Assembly: GCA_946800325.1 (NCBI GenBank)
Contig: OX326961.1
Coordinates: forward strand, 9,588,655-9,652,654
Length of the DNA stretch: 64,000 nt
Direction of reading: 5' to 3'
Origin: Luzula sylvatica
Lineage: Eukaryota > Streptophyta > Magnoliopsida > Poales > Juncaceae
The position numbers and the translations under genes are program-made. This document shows, one piece after another, positions 24,061-37,320 of this stretch (position 1 is the stretch's first letter; every line of letters begins with the position of its first letter). The notes beneath the pieces were generated by a model. The model was not told the origin of the DNA, searched no databases, and saw only the letters and a list, made by a program, of their open reading frames with translations.

Positions 24061-25065
24061 TTTTTTTTTTTGAAGGAAAGGCAAGCGCGATACGCGCTCG
24101 ATCCAATCATTTTCATTCAACCATAAAATAAGAGTTTTACAATACACCAAATTTACAATGTGTTATGAGGAATCATATGAACCTCCATATGTGAGTAAGA
24201 TCATTTATGCTATTAAGAACTAGTGCATGCATTCGACCTTTTCTTTGAAAGATGCGATTGTTACGCTCGAGCCAAAGAGTCCACACCGTTGCCAACCATG
24301 TGATGTCCCATGTTTTTTTCCCATCTTGATTGGTCTTGGATCGTCGTGTTGTCCACCATAATTCCCGTAATTGACCCGGTAAAGGAAGGAGGTTTGGGTC
24401 TATGGCCCCCCATACTTCGGACGTGAAGGGACAAGAGAGGAAGAGGTGATCCATCGATTCGAATGATGAGCCGCAAAGAGCACAAGTGGCGTTATGAGGC
24501 CATCCTCTCTTTGAAAGGTTATCCGCCGTTAGGATTCGGTTGTTTAACGCAAGCCATGCGAACACCTTGACTTTTAGTGGGGCTCGTATTTTGAAAAGGG
24601 TGCTCGTCCAAAAACAATCAACCCCCGGGTTTGATAAATGTGCGTACATTTTTGCGGCTAAAAATTTATTCCCTAGTCCGACTTCGTTAGGCACGGCAAC
24701 ATAATTCGCTTTGAACGATTCGTAAATTGGGATTAATTTTTGTAAGTCCCTAATGTAATAGGAAGCGAGGCTATTAGCTATAATGGCTACGTCTTGCACA
24801 CTATTTATGTTATAGAGCGTACGTAAAGTTGAGGCCCAAAACGATTCCTTGTCAAAATCAATCTTGAACAACCATTTGATGTTTAGAGCTTGATTTTGGT
24901 TACCGAGATCTAGTAATCCTAAGCCGCCGTGTTTTTGAGGCAAAGTACATTTTTTCCAATTCATGAGGCAAAATACATTTTTATCGAGCGTGTCGTGTTC
25001 GAGGAAATTTCCTACGGATTCTACATTTGTTTTAACTATAGCATTAGACCGCGCTTCGATGCGGA
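24061..25065 (-). mobile_element. 5'-truncated LINE (L1-type) retrotransposon
   Basis: On the minus strand the element ends at a poly(A) (T-run at 24060-24071 on the plus strand) preceded by gcgcgtatcgcgcttgcc. A truncated coding region runs through 24173-24964 and stays open upstream to about 25060. The same 3' end type terminates the insertion at 51947-53406. 5' truncation with an intact poly(A) end is the normal product of target-primed reverse transcription. I found no convincing target duplication. Confidence 0.9.
24173..25060 (-). pseudogene. LINE reverse transcriptase C-terminal region with zf-RVT domain (partial)
   Basis: The frame reads from about 25060 down to the stop at 24173, around 290 codons. 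It begins inside the post-catalytic part of a non-LTR reverse transcriptase: NWKKCTLPQKHGGLGLLDL is the conserved NW..C.PK..GGLG block that follows the thumb. It continues to a zf-RVT-type zinc-binding region, with KVKVFAWLALNNRILTADNL, then CALCG, then DHLFLSCPFTSEVW (Cys-x2-Cys ... His-x4-Cys). The tail has WLERNNRIF, also typical of plant L1 elements. The catalytic YADD region, endonuclease and ORF1 are missing through 5' truncation. The remaining frame is open, so insertion is probably not very old. It would have acted in copying LINE RNA into the genome; this copy cannot. Confidence 0.93.
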
Positions 25066-25097
25066 TTTTCTGATTTAGTTATTGATGCAAATTTATT

Positions 25098-25100
<3 letters not shown>

Positions 25101-25143
<43 letters not shown>
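25101..25143. repeat. (TC)n microsatellite
   Basis: An uninterrupted TC run of about 43 bases just beyond the 5' side of the truncated LINE. Confidence 0.95.
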
Positions 25144-25145
<2 letters not shown>

Positions 25146-26173
25146 TTTGTTATTTTTTTTATTGATAATCAAAATAATGAATAGAAATTTAGTTTTTTAT
25201 CAAAGAAATTTATAATTATTGTATAGCCTAAATATAATATAACAGAGAGGCTTTTTTTATTATTTGTAAAGATATTAATCAGAATAATTAACTTGACTAA
25301 CATTAATTATCATTAATTATCAACAAAGCAAAATACTATACTAAAATACAATATACCAAATTGCAAGTATCAATTCCCTACCTTTTTATTTTTCATGTCA
25401 GCAAATTGCACATTTAAGAGTGAATATATTAGCTAATTAATAAATAACTTGGAGCGAATATATGAATTAATAATGGTAGACGAGGTGTTATATTAAAAGT
25501 GGTATAACAACATAATTTGCTGGAGACCACATTTAAGAGTTGATATATGAATTAATAATGATCACTTTGAGTGTAAGTGCATGTATTTGTTAGGTTTATT
25601 CACACTTACAAATATAAATGTAAATTAATGAAGAGAAAATTTAAATGACTTTATTTGATGAATTTTTAAAATTAAATTTTTAAAAATGATACTAATATAT
25701 GTTTTATGTTATATTTTTTCGATATTACCTGCTCCATTCGGATCGGATACCCACATATTCGAATTTTACCCGACACATTAATATCCCTACTTGTTGAATG
25801 GATATACAATACTTTGTTCATTAGACCACGAATTAAGTGTATAATAACTGGATTAAGAATATGAGCTTCTGCATATATATCAATTTCGATAAAAGATAGA
25901 TCCGATCAAAGAGAGGCACTCGAAAATAGATGTCCGCGCTAAGATTAACAACAAACTAATAATAGTTACGGTAAAAAAAAACAAATAAATTGAAAAGGTT
26001 CGGTGGTCCTCAATTCATAGGTGTCAATAAACTCGATTCATAACCTCTTACAACATATGATTTCTTGCGTCTTATCCGCAAATATTAGTTACAATTATAA
26101 CTTCGTCGAGGATTTTATGTGGCATGGAATATGATCATATGTATAAAAAATGTTATGCAAACTAAATATATTA
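25144..26173. other. AT-rich intergenic interval
   Basis: No gene is recognised. The phrase acatttaagagt(t)gaatata recurs at 25410 and 25530 followed by attaataatg, a small local repeat. Confidence 0.5.
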
Positions 26174-26205
26174 CTAGCTGTTGGACCCGCGCTATTGCGC
26201 AATTT
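26174..26205 (-). mobile_element. Helitron 3' terminus (minus strand)
   Basis: Read on the minus strand, a gcgc-aata-gcgc hairpin (26189-26200) is followed by gggtccaacag and CTAG (26174-26177), then T. This is the Helitron 3' structure, so the body extends to the right of this point. It shares the caatagcgcg type hairpin with the small Helitron end at 44069-44095. Confidence 0.8.
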
Positions 26206-27468
26206 GCTTAATATGTGTTTTTTGGTTTTTCTTACAGTATTTTGATTGTGATGGGTCTTTTGATGTTTGTTTTTGGTGTGTATAACTCTTTTTTAATCCT
26301 TGTTTTTTTGCGTGGCTAGATTTTGTCTAAACATAATTTTTTCTCGTTTGGTTTAAGTTTCGATTTTGTAGTGTTGTCTCGGTTTAATGTAGATTAGAAT
26401 CTGATAATAGAAACATTAAAATCGTTTGAAATCCGGCTTTCTCGAACGATTTAAATATTTCTTGTTTTGACAGACACTAATATTTCTCCATATTCATCAT
26501 AAGAAAATTGCAAGAAACATATTTTTGTAAGTTTATTTGCCATACGAAAAACATATATTTTCTTGAACATATGGTTTTTTGTGTCTTCTCAACCTCTAAC
26601 ACTTTTTTAGGCTAATTTATTGGAAGGAAAAAAGTTGAAAGATTGTTATTATTTAAGAGTTATTTTTTTACATAAATAAATATGCTTCGCTTTTTGTAAC
26701 CAATTAATACTATTTTGTTTACGTCCCTGGTAATATATATATTTTTTTGGTGTATAGCTCTTTTTTTGCCCTTGGTTTTTTCGAGTGGCTAGATTTTGTT
26801 TAAGGACCTGTTTGGATTGATGTTTATGCAACTCCCATGGTAAATAGTAAACCTGTTATATGTCATTCTGCAATTGCTATGTTATTGTATGTGTTTGGAC
26901 GTATGAAGTTAACAATGATGCTTTTTGGATTTTAATGTTTGGATTGGTGTAAATAAAATAAAACATGCAAACTTGATTAAGCAGCTATGTCTTATAGTTT
27001 TTTTAATGATATTTTATATATTATTAAAATTTATAAAACAAATCACAAATATAATTTTTCTTCGAAACATGAAGCTTGTATATTTTACTTAAAAATCGAG
27101 TGTGTTTCAGATCGAGTTGTTGTACGTAACCGTAATATCCAAAAATCGAGTTTTACTCAATCCGAAAACAACAATTGATTTTAACATGGTAAAATCAAAT
27201 TAGATAAAGAGGATTTGGGAAAATCTGGGAATACCCAAATTTACTAATTAGATGCCCTTAATTGTCGAAAGAAGCTGGAAAAAAATCGTTAGTAATCACA
27301 TATTATTTTAACCTTAATCACTGGATATATTGAAAAAAATTATAATCTTATACCATCAAATATGCATTCCACAAAAAATGAATCAATGGGCACAACTAAA
27401 ATATAAGGTTAAACTTAATTCGAATTCCTAAACTAAGCTAACAATACTTTGATCATGAGAAAGCATTA

Positions 27469-27579
27469 TTAGAGATATATGAACGGAGGTAGGAGAAGGC
27501 AATCAATGAAGGATGGTAACTGTTTTCTTTCTGACCAAATTGTTTTTTACTGTAGTCGTCAAACCAGGTAGATTCTGCG
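27469..27579 (+). repeat. Direct repeat R1 flanking a CACTA end
   Basis: About 111 bp from ttagagatatatgaacggag to caggtagattctgcg. It is repeated as R2 (27865-27974) with a few substitutions. Confidence 0.93.
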
Positions 27580-27864
27580 AGGTCGGCCCGCCCCAATAGG
27601 GATGCCAGTTGTAGGGTCGGCCCGCCCCTTTAAGCATCTGCTATTCGTACTGACACCATCCAGATCTGACACCCTTGTAGGGTCGGCCCGCCCCTTTAAT
27701 ACCCGCCCCAAATCTCTTATAGGGTCGGCCCGCCCCAGACAGGAACGCAGTCTTTAGGGACGCCGTTTTTGGGTCGCCTGGCTGCCCCAAAATCCTTTAG
27801 GGACGGTTTTCAGCCCTTATTGGGTCATTTTTGGCTGCCCCAAATGAACAGATGTGTTGTAGTG
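27580..27864 (+). mobile_element. CACTA-type transposon terminal fragment
   Basis: The right end reads tgttgtagtg at 27864. Reverse complemented it is CACTACAACACATCTG, a canonical CACTA terminus. The 285-bp fragment is GC-rich and carries tagggtcggcccgcccc about four times (near 27582, 27614, 27678, 27720), the subterminal transposase-binding-type repeats expected in CACTA elements. No opposite CACTA terminus is present at the left, where the sequence joins R1 directly. Confidence 0.8.
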
Positions 27865-27974
27865 TTAGAGATATATGAACGGAGGTAGGAGAAGGCAATC
27901 AATGAAGGATGGTAACTGTTTTCTTCCCGTCAGATTGTTTTTTACTGTAGTCGTCAAACCAGGTAGATTCTGCG
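27865..27974 (+). repeat. Direct repeat R2 flanking a CACTA end
   Basis: Second copy of R1, starting immediately after the CACTA terminus with ttagagatatatgaacg and ending gattctgcg. Confidence 0.93.
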
Positions 27975-28800
27975 GGGTGTAGCATTACTGCAATTGAGTG
28001 CCTTGGGAAGAGGGAACAACCGCAGATAACCTCACTCCCGCAGTCCAAACAAGGGAATTAAACATAACTGTTTCTCGTTTTGTCTACGTTTCAATTTTGT
28101 AATGTTGTCTCCTTTGCCATACGAAAACATATTTTTTCTTTGCCATACGAAAACATATTTTTTCTTGAACATATGATTCTTTTGTAATGTTGAATTTCTT
28201 CTTGTGTTTTAATTTTGTAACATTGTGTCGGTACGGTTCAACTGTATTAAAATTTAAAGAGATAAATATTAGAAGATCTAATAATTGATCATTTTTTTTT
28301 TATGTTTTCATTATCTTATATTGTTTAAGTATGGTGAAAGTGTTAGGATTCAAAGATAGAAATATTAAAACTGTTCGAGATCCGAATTTTTCGAACAATT
28401 CAAATATCTCTTCTCATTAATACTCTTTCATGTTTATCATAGAAAAAGTACAATTAGTATATTTTGTCAAAAAATTTCCATACCAAAAGATGTCTTGTGT
28501 GGAACATTTGGGACAAGAATAATACTAAAATTTATTGAAATTTAATTATCGATCAAATTTGTTTACGTTTTGATTTTGTAATATTGCCTCGGCACAGCGC
28601 ACAGCGAAAGCATACTACTCAATAAAAACAGAAATATGAAAATTGTTCAAGATCCGATTTTACTGAACAATTAAAATATTTCTTACTTCATCCAATAATA
28701 ATATCTTTTCACATTCGTCATAGGCAAAACACAATAAGTGTATTTTGATAAATGAATTGGTCATATAAAAAAATATTTTGTTTGCAACCAATTAAGAACT

Positions 28801-29435
<635 letters not shown>

Positions 29436-30066
29436 TATTAGAAAAGATATCACATAAATAAAAGATGTACACTTCACATATTATAAATTTATAATGGACG
29501 CGTAAAGAGTCAAAAATATATTGAATTCATAGAAAATGTGATGAGCATGCAAAAAGGAAATTTAACGAAATTCAGAAAAAATATTATTGAACAAACAAAA
29601 TGGTATACTCAAATTAATTCCAGGTCCCATAACACGTTATGCTAGTATCGAGAAGTAATACTTCCTATTGGAAAGATCCATAGGTCGAAAAATTATATGT
29701 AAACGGTTAGAATAGAATATTAATATTGACAATTATGTGTTTGACATTGGAGAATCGTAAATTATATATGGACACAAAAATGACGTATTGACAAAAAAAT
29801 ATATATTAATAACAAAGGAATGGATTAATAGACAAATTATTAGACAAAAAATGAACAAAATATTTTTAACTATTGATTAAACAATGATGAACGGTTGTGA
29901 TTTAACATAACCACCCACTACTTTCTCATCCAAGTATTTCTAACTATTGATAGAGATTTGTGCTCAAATTTATGTCTAAATTTGTGTCCGTGGATTCGAC
30001 CCGAAATAACAATAATGAACAATTTACTCTGAAAATAATATATTACTAATGAAACAACAAAAGGTT

Positions 30067-30323
30067 ATTTTTTAAGGAGAGTTCTATCATACACCCTTTT
30101 GCTTATGATACATCCATTTTCAAGGATATTTTGTGTAATTATAAATTAATGAGTATTTAAATTAATTTTCAAGTGTATTTATCAATAAATTACATACTAA
30201 ATAGAAAATTTGAATTGTTCATGAAAAAAAAATATCTATAAAAAATAAATTTTATGATACATCATTCTAAATATCCAAAATATTATTTTGAAAGGGTGTA
30301 TGATATAACTCCCCATTTTTTAA
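30067..30323. mobile_element. Mutator-type MITE (239 bp), same family as 8875-9135
   Basis: The element is 30076-30314, with ends ggagagttctatcatacacc and reverse complement ggggagttatatcatacacc. It is flanked by the perfect 9-base duplication attttttaa at 30067-30075 and 30315-30323. The interior is AT-rich and non-coding. Confidence 0.95.
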
Positions 30324-31319
30324 ATACATATATTAGCCTTTTATAAATGTAAATTGTATGTAACTTAATATTTGAAATTTTATAAATCTATGAGAAGTAA
30401 AGAATCTAGCCCATGCCATGATCAGTAATTTGGGGTATTATTCATTTTAATTTTGAATAGTATCTATTTATCATGATAATTTGTGTCATTTATGAATGTT
30501 CATATTTTCAGTTCAAATTTTATTCATGGAATGGAGACAGGAATACTACCAACTAAATAAAAGAAAAAATATCTCTCTCTTTGTAATCGAACTGATCAAT
30601 GAAATTGAATCCTCTCGTGTATGCTCCATTCTCTATCCTTATCATTCATGTGCTAACTGGTTTGAAACACAAAATTTCAGACAAGTCAAATGATTCAACC
30701 ACCTGACCTGCATAAAATACTAGAATTTAGCAAAAAAAAATTCGAAGTAAAAAGTAAATTAAAAATTAGGTAAAAAAAGCGAAATTCAACTGTTATATGT
30801 AATATGCTACTATTAAAAAAAATATGTTTATCATAAGCATGAAATTCAACTGCCTCATCAGTTTCCTGTATCAAAAACAGACATTTTTTTGCTAAATACT
30901 TTTATATAATATAAAAAATTCCAACAAATATTATGGTCACAAGTAATCATAGTTTTGTGCAAAATACTAGAAGATATAAAATATAACCATTACATTCAAT
31001 GGACAAGAACGTTAAATTTCTCCTAAGATAAACAGCCAAATTCGAAAGTACATACCAGACTGTTTCAATTTCTCAAAAAATGGAAGGACCTCTACAATAA
31101 AAAGAAATTTGGAAGGAGACAATTACACTATATTTAAGGCACGTTCATTAAGGCCAAGAAATATGGATTATAGAAACTGAAGATTTCATACATAATTGCT
31201 CAGATAACTGCCATTTGCAATTCACATTAATAATAATGTGGCTTTTGTTAATAAAAAAAAAACAATGTGGCTTTTTTGACAATATGCCGTCGTAGTTCTT
31301 TTGTTGGCAATATGCATTA
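30324..31319. other. AT-rich intergenic interval
   Basis: The 65-codon frame at 30496-30693 has no recognised similarity. Nothing else is supported. Confidence 0.4.
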
Positions 31320-31424
31320 TTTAACGACTTTTGTTTGAAATTGCCGGGGATAAGATAGCTTTGCCGACCAGATATTCAATGTGTCGGAAAAATTGTGTCG
31401 GGGAAATTCGTTTTTCTTGTAGTG
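31240..31424 (+). mobile_element. CACTA-type terminal fragment
   Basis: Ends ttttcttgtagtg at 31424; the reverse complement begins CACTACAAGAAAAACG, a classic plant CACTA terminus. The preceding 100 bases repeat gccgacc, gtcgg and ccgggg motifs of the kind found in CACTA subterminal arrays. I see no matching left terminus, so the element is truncated or its other end is diverged. The 100-codon minus-strand frame crossing it is not a credible gene. Confidence 0.7.
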
Positions 31425-32094
31425 CTTCCAAGGTTCTAACCCCAAAAAGTTTCGTATCCGTCTGATTGCACAATCGCAGAACGAAATTCTTCACTCGAAA
31501 AAATAGGAAGCCTTGCACCAAATTCTTCAAACCAACTTTATCTTCTTGATATGTTTTTTTTAATAGAATGTATGTTATTTGGTAGAATGATGTATCTTTG
31601 TTTATCAGAGACAAGAAGACCAAAAAATGCCTTTATATTTGTCTTCTTCTAATGGACCAAAGAGAGAGAAAAACCGAAGAAGTAATTACATCAGTTTTGA
31701 ATGATTAATATTTCTAATTAAAACCGAAATATTTATGGCATTTATATGCTGGTGAATAATCTTTTTTCAATTGTTTATAAACAACTGTAATTTTATTATA
31801 GCTTAAATATTTACCAAATAACATACATTTAATATGCACATAATCAATTAACCTAATTATTTATCATGAATTAGTCTAATAATCAATATCAAAGTTTTAA
31901 ATTTAGTATTATTAATAAATAATACAACAATAACAACACATCATCCAACAAAAATGATTCATATCCCGAATTAAAAACACAAATCCATCACTATGGAAAT
32001 TTTTGTATATGGGACCCATTTAATTTTTTCCTTAAAAATCATTTAATCCAACAAAAATGATTCATACCCCTCCCCGGACCAGGCCTGACGTGGG
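31425..32094. other. AT-rich intergenic interval
   Basis: Nothing supported apart from atttaatccaacaaaaatgat, which appears twice near 31943 and 32041 on either side of about 100 bases. Confidence 0.45.
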
Positions 32095-32610
32095 CCCGAC
32101 CCCCCCCCCCCCCCCCGACCCCCGACCCCCCCCCCCCCCGACCCCCCCCCCCCCGGGGCCAGGCCCCCGCGTGGGCCCTCCCCCCCCCCGACCCCCCCCC
32201 CCCCGGGGCCAGGCCCCCGCGTGGGCCCTCCCCCCCCCCCCCCCGGGGCCAGGCCCCGCGTGGGCCCTCCCCCCCCCCCCCCGGGGCCAGGCCCCGCGTG
32301 GGCCCGACTCCCCCCCCCCCCCCCGGGCTGGGCCCCGCGTGGGCCCGACTCCCCCCCCGGGCCAGGCCCAGCGTTGGCCCGACCCCCCCCCCCCCCGGGC
32401 CAGGCCCCGCATGGGCCCGACCCCCCTCCCTCGGGCCGGGCCGAGCCCCGCATGGGCCCGACCCGGAACCCCCTCCTCCCGCCCTAACCTGCATGAAAAA
32501 GACAAATACACAAACATTATACACACACATACACATATCAGACATACACACACATACATCACACACACACACACATACATCACATACATACATACATAAA
32601 AAAATAAACA
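32095..32610. repeat. C/G-rich minisatellite followed by CA-rich tract
   Basis: Eight or so units of about 35-60 bases, each a poly-C run followed by cggggccaggccccgcgtgg and gcccgac or gccctcc, span 32095-32470. 32515-32610 is an acacacata-type simple repeat. Overlapping open frames of 88-208 codons on both strands here are glycine/proline/arginine translations of the repeat and are not genes. The order (poly-C/GGCC minisatellite, then CA-rich) is the same as at 56487-56770. Confidence 0.93.
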
Positions 32611-32909
32611 AGCTAGAAAAATACACATGTAATAAAAAAAAGTCTTGAGGTATTTTCAGCAGCAAAGGGATCCATGAAACTTCATACTATCCTGCTGCAG
32701 CGACTTATTTGGGATTGAGAAGTTTGGTGCTTCTGAAATTTATACAAAAAAAGAAACTTAGACTTGCAAACAGTGGAAGTGAAATAAATAAGGAATTGAG
32801 ATAATAATAAGTACTTTTGCACAGCAATGGGCAGTTCCCTTCAGATTCCGACTCGGCCCCCTTTGTCATTTGGCTGCAATGACTCGGTTCTCTTCGTCAC
32901 TGTTCAACC

Positions 32910-32934
32910 CCCCCCCCCCCCCCCCCCCCCCCCC
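32910..32934. repeat. Poly-C tract
   Basis: About 25 consecutive C residues after gttcaa, an unusual homopolymer in this AT-rich window. Confidence 0.95.
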
Positions 32935-33419
32935 TCATTAATCGCTGCTCAAAATAGTACTTTTGCACAATTTGGATCCTTATCTACAATCCTAATAACT
33001 GAAATAGAAAAAAGAAACGAAATCAATATCTGCAAATGGCCCAAAGTCAACAAAGAGATATGAGTGATAATTGTTAATTGGTTAAATATTAAAAAGGGCA
33101 GTGGAAATTTTTCGAGCAGAAGAAGGCAAACTTTGAAATTGGTTAATTGTTAATTGCCCAAAGTAATTCTCGCTCTCACATCAACAAAAAAAAGAAAGAA
33201 GAAGGCAAACTTCGAATTCTTGAAATAAATTCACATAAGAGAAAAAATGTACTTCCAACAAAATTGAAACCAAATAATAAAGCAAACATGATCTGGCAAA
33301 AGACAGTTGAAAAATAATTCGAAAAAGACAGGAACTTTAGTATTTTACCTCAAGTTCAACCCGTTATGCACTGTAGTAAAAATCAAAGGGAGAACTCGCC
33401 ATTTTTGCTTCTTCTAGAA

Positions 33420-33628
33420 ACAGAAAGAAAACTCTCATTGTCGCTTGCTTCATCTTCAATTGGTCGAAGAGACAGAGAGACAGAGGAAGGAGAGAGAGAG
33501 AGAGAAAGACTAGATATCTCGCTCTGTTTCTAACACATCTTCGATTTGGAGAAGAAAAGATGAGAGAGAAATAGCCATCTGTTGGCTCTGACTTGGCTTT
33601 GCACTTGCTTCATCTTCAATTGGTCGGA

Positions 33629-33677
<49 letters not shown>

Positions 33678-33790
33678 TGGTCGAAGAGGGATTGGACGAG
33701 TATATATATAGAGAACAGGGCGCTCCTCCAACGCCTCTCTGGATATGACCGTTGGAGGAGAAGATTCTAGGCCTTGCTGGATATAGCCGT
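33420..33790. repeat. Partial duplication and (GA)n microsatellite
   Basis: cttgcttcatcttcaattgg occurs at about 33445 and 33605, each followed by purine-rich GAGA sequence. The second is a pure GA run at 33632-33674. Ends with gatatgaccgttggaggaga / gatatagccgttagagaaga (33742 and 33780), another short tandem repeat. Confidence 0.8.
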
Positions 33791-34375
33791 TAGAGAAGAT
33801 TTGAAGATTTTGACGGAAGAAAAACAAAAGAGAAGAGTTCGTTTGAAAATAGGGATCAACGAATAGAGTTTCCTTTATTTGGTGCAAATAATATATGGAT
33901 AGAAAATTTTCCACACATTATTAATTCCCTAATTAAATAAACTAGCTATATTTATTATATTATAAATATATCTGTATTATCTATCATTCCTATTTTTGTA
34001 TTTTAAAATGAAACCAACTATATTTATTATATTTTCCTGAGACAAAGTACTTGTGTGCAAGAACAAAATGTATCCAGATTATTTTTACAAAACCATTCAA
34101 TCGCATTCAGCAAACATTCATTCGATTATATTTCATAAAAGAGAGGATTATCAAAACAGTCAAATAATTTTTGCTTGAGAATTGAGATATTTATGCCCGC
34201 AAAATTTGCATTCTTAAAAATCTTTTTAATCATTGGTAAGTTCGAAACTTCGAATCAATACTCTACTAAAATGTGTGTTGCGGAGATACTGGACGTATCC
34301 AGTAGTTCCGTGAATGGACAAAGATTGAAGGCCGTTAGAAGATTTTATATACTAAAAATCGTGTTTTATTTGTAG

Positions 34376-34725
34376 AGAAAAGATATTTTGAGAGTTAAAT
34401 GGGTTTTTGTGCAAAAATGACAGAAAATTTCAAGAACACAGAATTTTTGGGTGTATTTGTAAATGTGTAAGATCTCTGCGGGTATATATATGAGAAATGT
34501 TGCAAAAAGTTTTTAAGAAAAAATATTTTGAAAATTACAAGGGTATTTGTGCAAAATGGCAGAAAACTGTAAAAACAAAGAAATTTTGGGTATATTTGTT
34601 AATGTGTGAAAATAGTGATTTCCGAGGATATATAATAGAAAGTGATTGCAAAGAAATTATGGAAATTAAGAGGGTTTTTAGGTAAAACTGCAAATAGAAA
34701 AGATTTGCGGGTATGTATGTAAAGT
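34376..34725. repeat. Degenerate tandem repeat, about 131-bp unit, two to three copies
   Basis: gtgcaaaaatgacagaaaat / gtgcaaaatggcagaaaact and ttttgggtgtatttgt / ttttgggtatatttgt recur with the same spacing starting at 34378 and 34509. A third, more decayed unit covers 34640-34725. Confidence 0.75.
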
Positions 34726-37300
34726 TCAAGAGGAAAACGGGTTAACGGATCTTGCTCGATATGAAGAGTTCTGAGAGTGTACCAGTTCACTAAGTTTTCT
34801 CGAGAGTGTATGGGTTGGAGATTGCTTAAAGAACAAGTTTTTGAGTGCTTCTTGATCTTCTCGAGAGTACGAAATGGTACAGAGTTTGAGGGTTCTTGAG
34901 ATACATGCATATGCAAATGGTACTTCTTATTATAGGGTACTGGTACCAAACTCATCGTGAGTTGGTTGGATTCTTCTTAAATCCTGTAATTTAACGATCA
35001 ATATCGAAGGTACCTAAACTGTTTTAAGTGGTACCGACATCAACTTCTTGTACCGGTATGTATTGTTTCGATTCGGTCAAGGAAAACTGTTTCAAATCCT
35101 ATAATTGTACTATGAACACTGATACATACATTGGTAAGAAAAACTAAATTTATAAACTGATAGCAAATTTCACAATTGTTCAAAAACTACAATCAAGCCC
35201 GTACCATCATTGAAATTTAAGAGTCCACACTTAATTATAAGTGTATTAGATTAGATTAGATTAGCTTAGATAGCTTAAAATTACACAATGATCCATACTA
35301 TTACTACACTCAAAAGACAACAATACGGATAAAGTCCACAAAATTACAAAAGAGTCCACCACGAAACCTTAAAATATGAAAATAATCCATTGAAGATTGA
35401 ACTATAAATTAATTAAATTACAGACATTATATCATGCTAACACAAATCGAATTACAATTTTGTTTAAACCATAAACAAATCTCTGGTTGAACCTTCTCAT
35501 GAACCGTCCGGAATTCAATTTCATACCATTGATATGATGCTACCTCGTTCTTCTTCAGTATTTAGAGCTCGCAACAAATCCTATAAAAATATATATTTGT
35601 CAATGAATGTCATAATTTTGCAAGGTTAGAGAGTTTCCATCACCTATTTAGTGGAAAACACATAATTTTATATTAAACCCCCTTCGTAAGAACATTAATT
35701 ACAACCTAAAATTATAATTATAAATCACCTAAAACAATAAATTCTGTTAGTAATTTTACAAAGAAAAATTTGTTTAAAATACATGCTGCGAGTTCTCCTA
35801 ATCTTAAATTGCAATGGAATTGGGACAATAATGTTTAGTAAATGGAGTTTTATCAAAGAAAAATACATGGAAATTTGGAAATTAAAAATACCTTTTACAA
35901 TGAGAATATGCATATGGCTTGGAATGCACAATCGCAAATTCTAAATCGATGCATCCTATGTAAGAAAAGAAGATGAATCGTTTATTCATATATTTGAACA
36001 ATGTAACTTTTCAAAAGAATTAAGGCATGTTAGAATAGTTAACAATGTAACTTTTCATATATTTTAAAGTAATTGAGGGGCTAATTTGCGATTAAACAAC
36101 ATTACAGGGGCATTTTGCACAACATGTGATTCGAGGGCTGATTTGTAAGTTTCATAATATCGTGCAATTGGCTCCTAATTTCCATGTATTTGTAACATTT
36201 CGATTTTAATTGTGCAATTGGCTCCTAATTGATTGCATAATTGTACATATAATTGATTGCATAATTGATTACATGAGGGATTTTGATGTTAATACGTCCA
36301 AAAATATTCTGCCCCTAATTAATCCCGTTAAACCGATACATTCTTGATTAATAATAATTCAGAATAACGGGTCACAATTCACTCATAACTTACCATATTT
36401 CGGACAAAACCAACCCTGTTAACCCTAGGTAATCAAATTGGCCTGGATACATTCACAATTAGCCCTAATTTTGGACCCATTAACCTTAATCCACCACTAA
36501 ATAAAATAAATATATCTCAATCGATCAAATTTTGAAGAAAAACGATTGACCTTAATCCATCTTTCATCAAATCGACGTGATTGAGCTTTATCTATCTTGG
36601 AGAGTCTTCTTTAGACTTTTTTTGTTCCGTACTCAAGTGGAAGAACCAAGGCACGAGATGCGTCCCCTTGGACTGCTTGCGACATCAGTAGAAACCGTCA
36701 GAGAGGATTGCTTGCGACAATCTTGAAACCCTTGGCCAGAAAACAATCTTGAAGCCCTTCGCTCCTTCGCTTCGCGAACACAAAGAAATCGCTTGTCGGT
36801 TATTCCTTCTCATATTCCTTCGCCAGAAACGAGAACGAAAAGAGAATCTATCCAGTGGAAAAGAGAAAGAGAAGATAGACACAGATGTTGCGGGTTAATG
36901 GAATTGCGGGTCTGTTAATGGGTCTGTTATGTTAATGAATTTGGGTTAAGGGTATTTTAGTCAATAAATTCAATTTTTATAAGTTTATTAGTTTAATTCA
37001 ATTTAATATTATTCTAAACATATGGATAAATTTAATATTATGTAAATTTAGGAGGATAAGGTGGGTATAAGTTTTTTGAGAGATGATAAGTTATCTCTGT
37101 TTATTCTTTAGTTTTGGAATAGTGTTTGATAAAGGTGTATGGATAAATTTTGGGATAGTGTTGAATAAAAAATAGAATATTTCAAAGTGACCAAAATACT
37201 CTTTTGTTTATTAATTGAAACTAATATGTTGAATTATAAAGTTTCGATTGAAATTTAAACTACTATATATTATACTATATTATATTATATTATATTATGT
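34726..37300. other. Intergenic interval without recognised genes
   Basis: 34740-35060 contains tcgagagtac / tcgagagtgta repeated. 36550-36900 is GC-richer, with a 65-codon minus-strand frame (36685-36882), arginine/serine-rich and unrecognised. 37260-37300 is a TATTA-rich run leading into the copy 2 junction. Confidence 0.45.
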
Positions 37301-37320
37301 TCAATTATATAGGTATCGGA

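Larger units (their letters stand above)
26206..28800 (-). repeat. Probable Helitron interior with about 240-bp degenerate repeats
   Basis: A block built from ttttgtaatgttgtctcgg, gaaatattaaaa, tgttcgagatccgaa, tcgaacaattcaaatatttctt and gccatacgaaaacatat occurs around 26340-26560, 28190-28500 and 28560-28780. The three units share order but are diverged. They lie downstream of the minus-strand Helitron terminus, so they probably belong to it, but I found no 5' TC end. Confidence 0.5.

Noticed and set aside
31321..31623. 100-codon minus-strand gene
   Set aside because: The frame runs through a CACTA terminus and its subterminal repeats, so it is a by-product of the element.
32039..32665. Long overlapping frames (up to 208 codons) on both strands, glycine/proline-rich
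   Set aside because: They are translations of a poly-C/GGCC minisatellite, open in several frames at once, with no domain or splice support.
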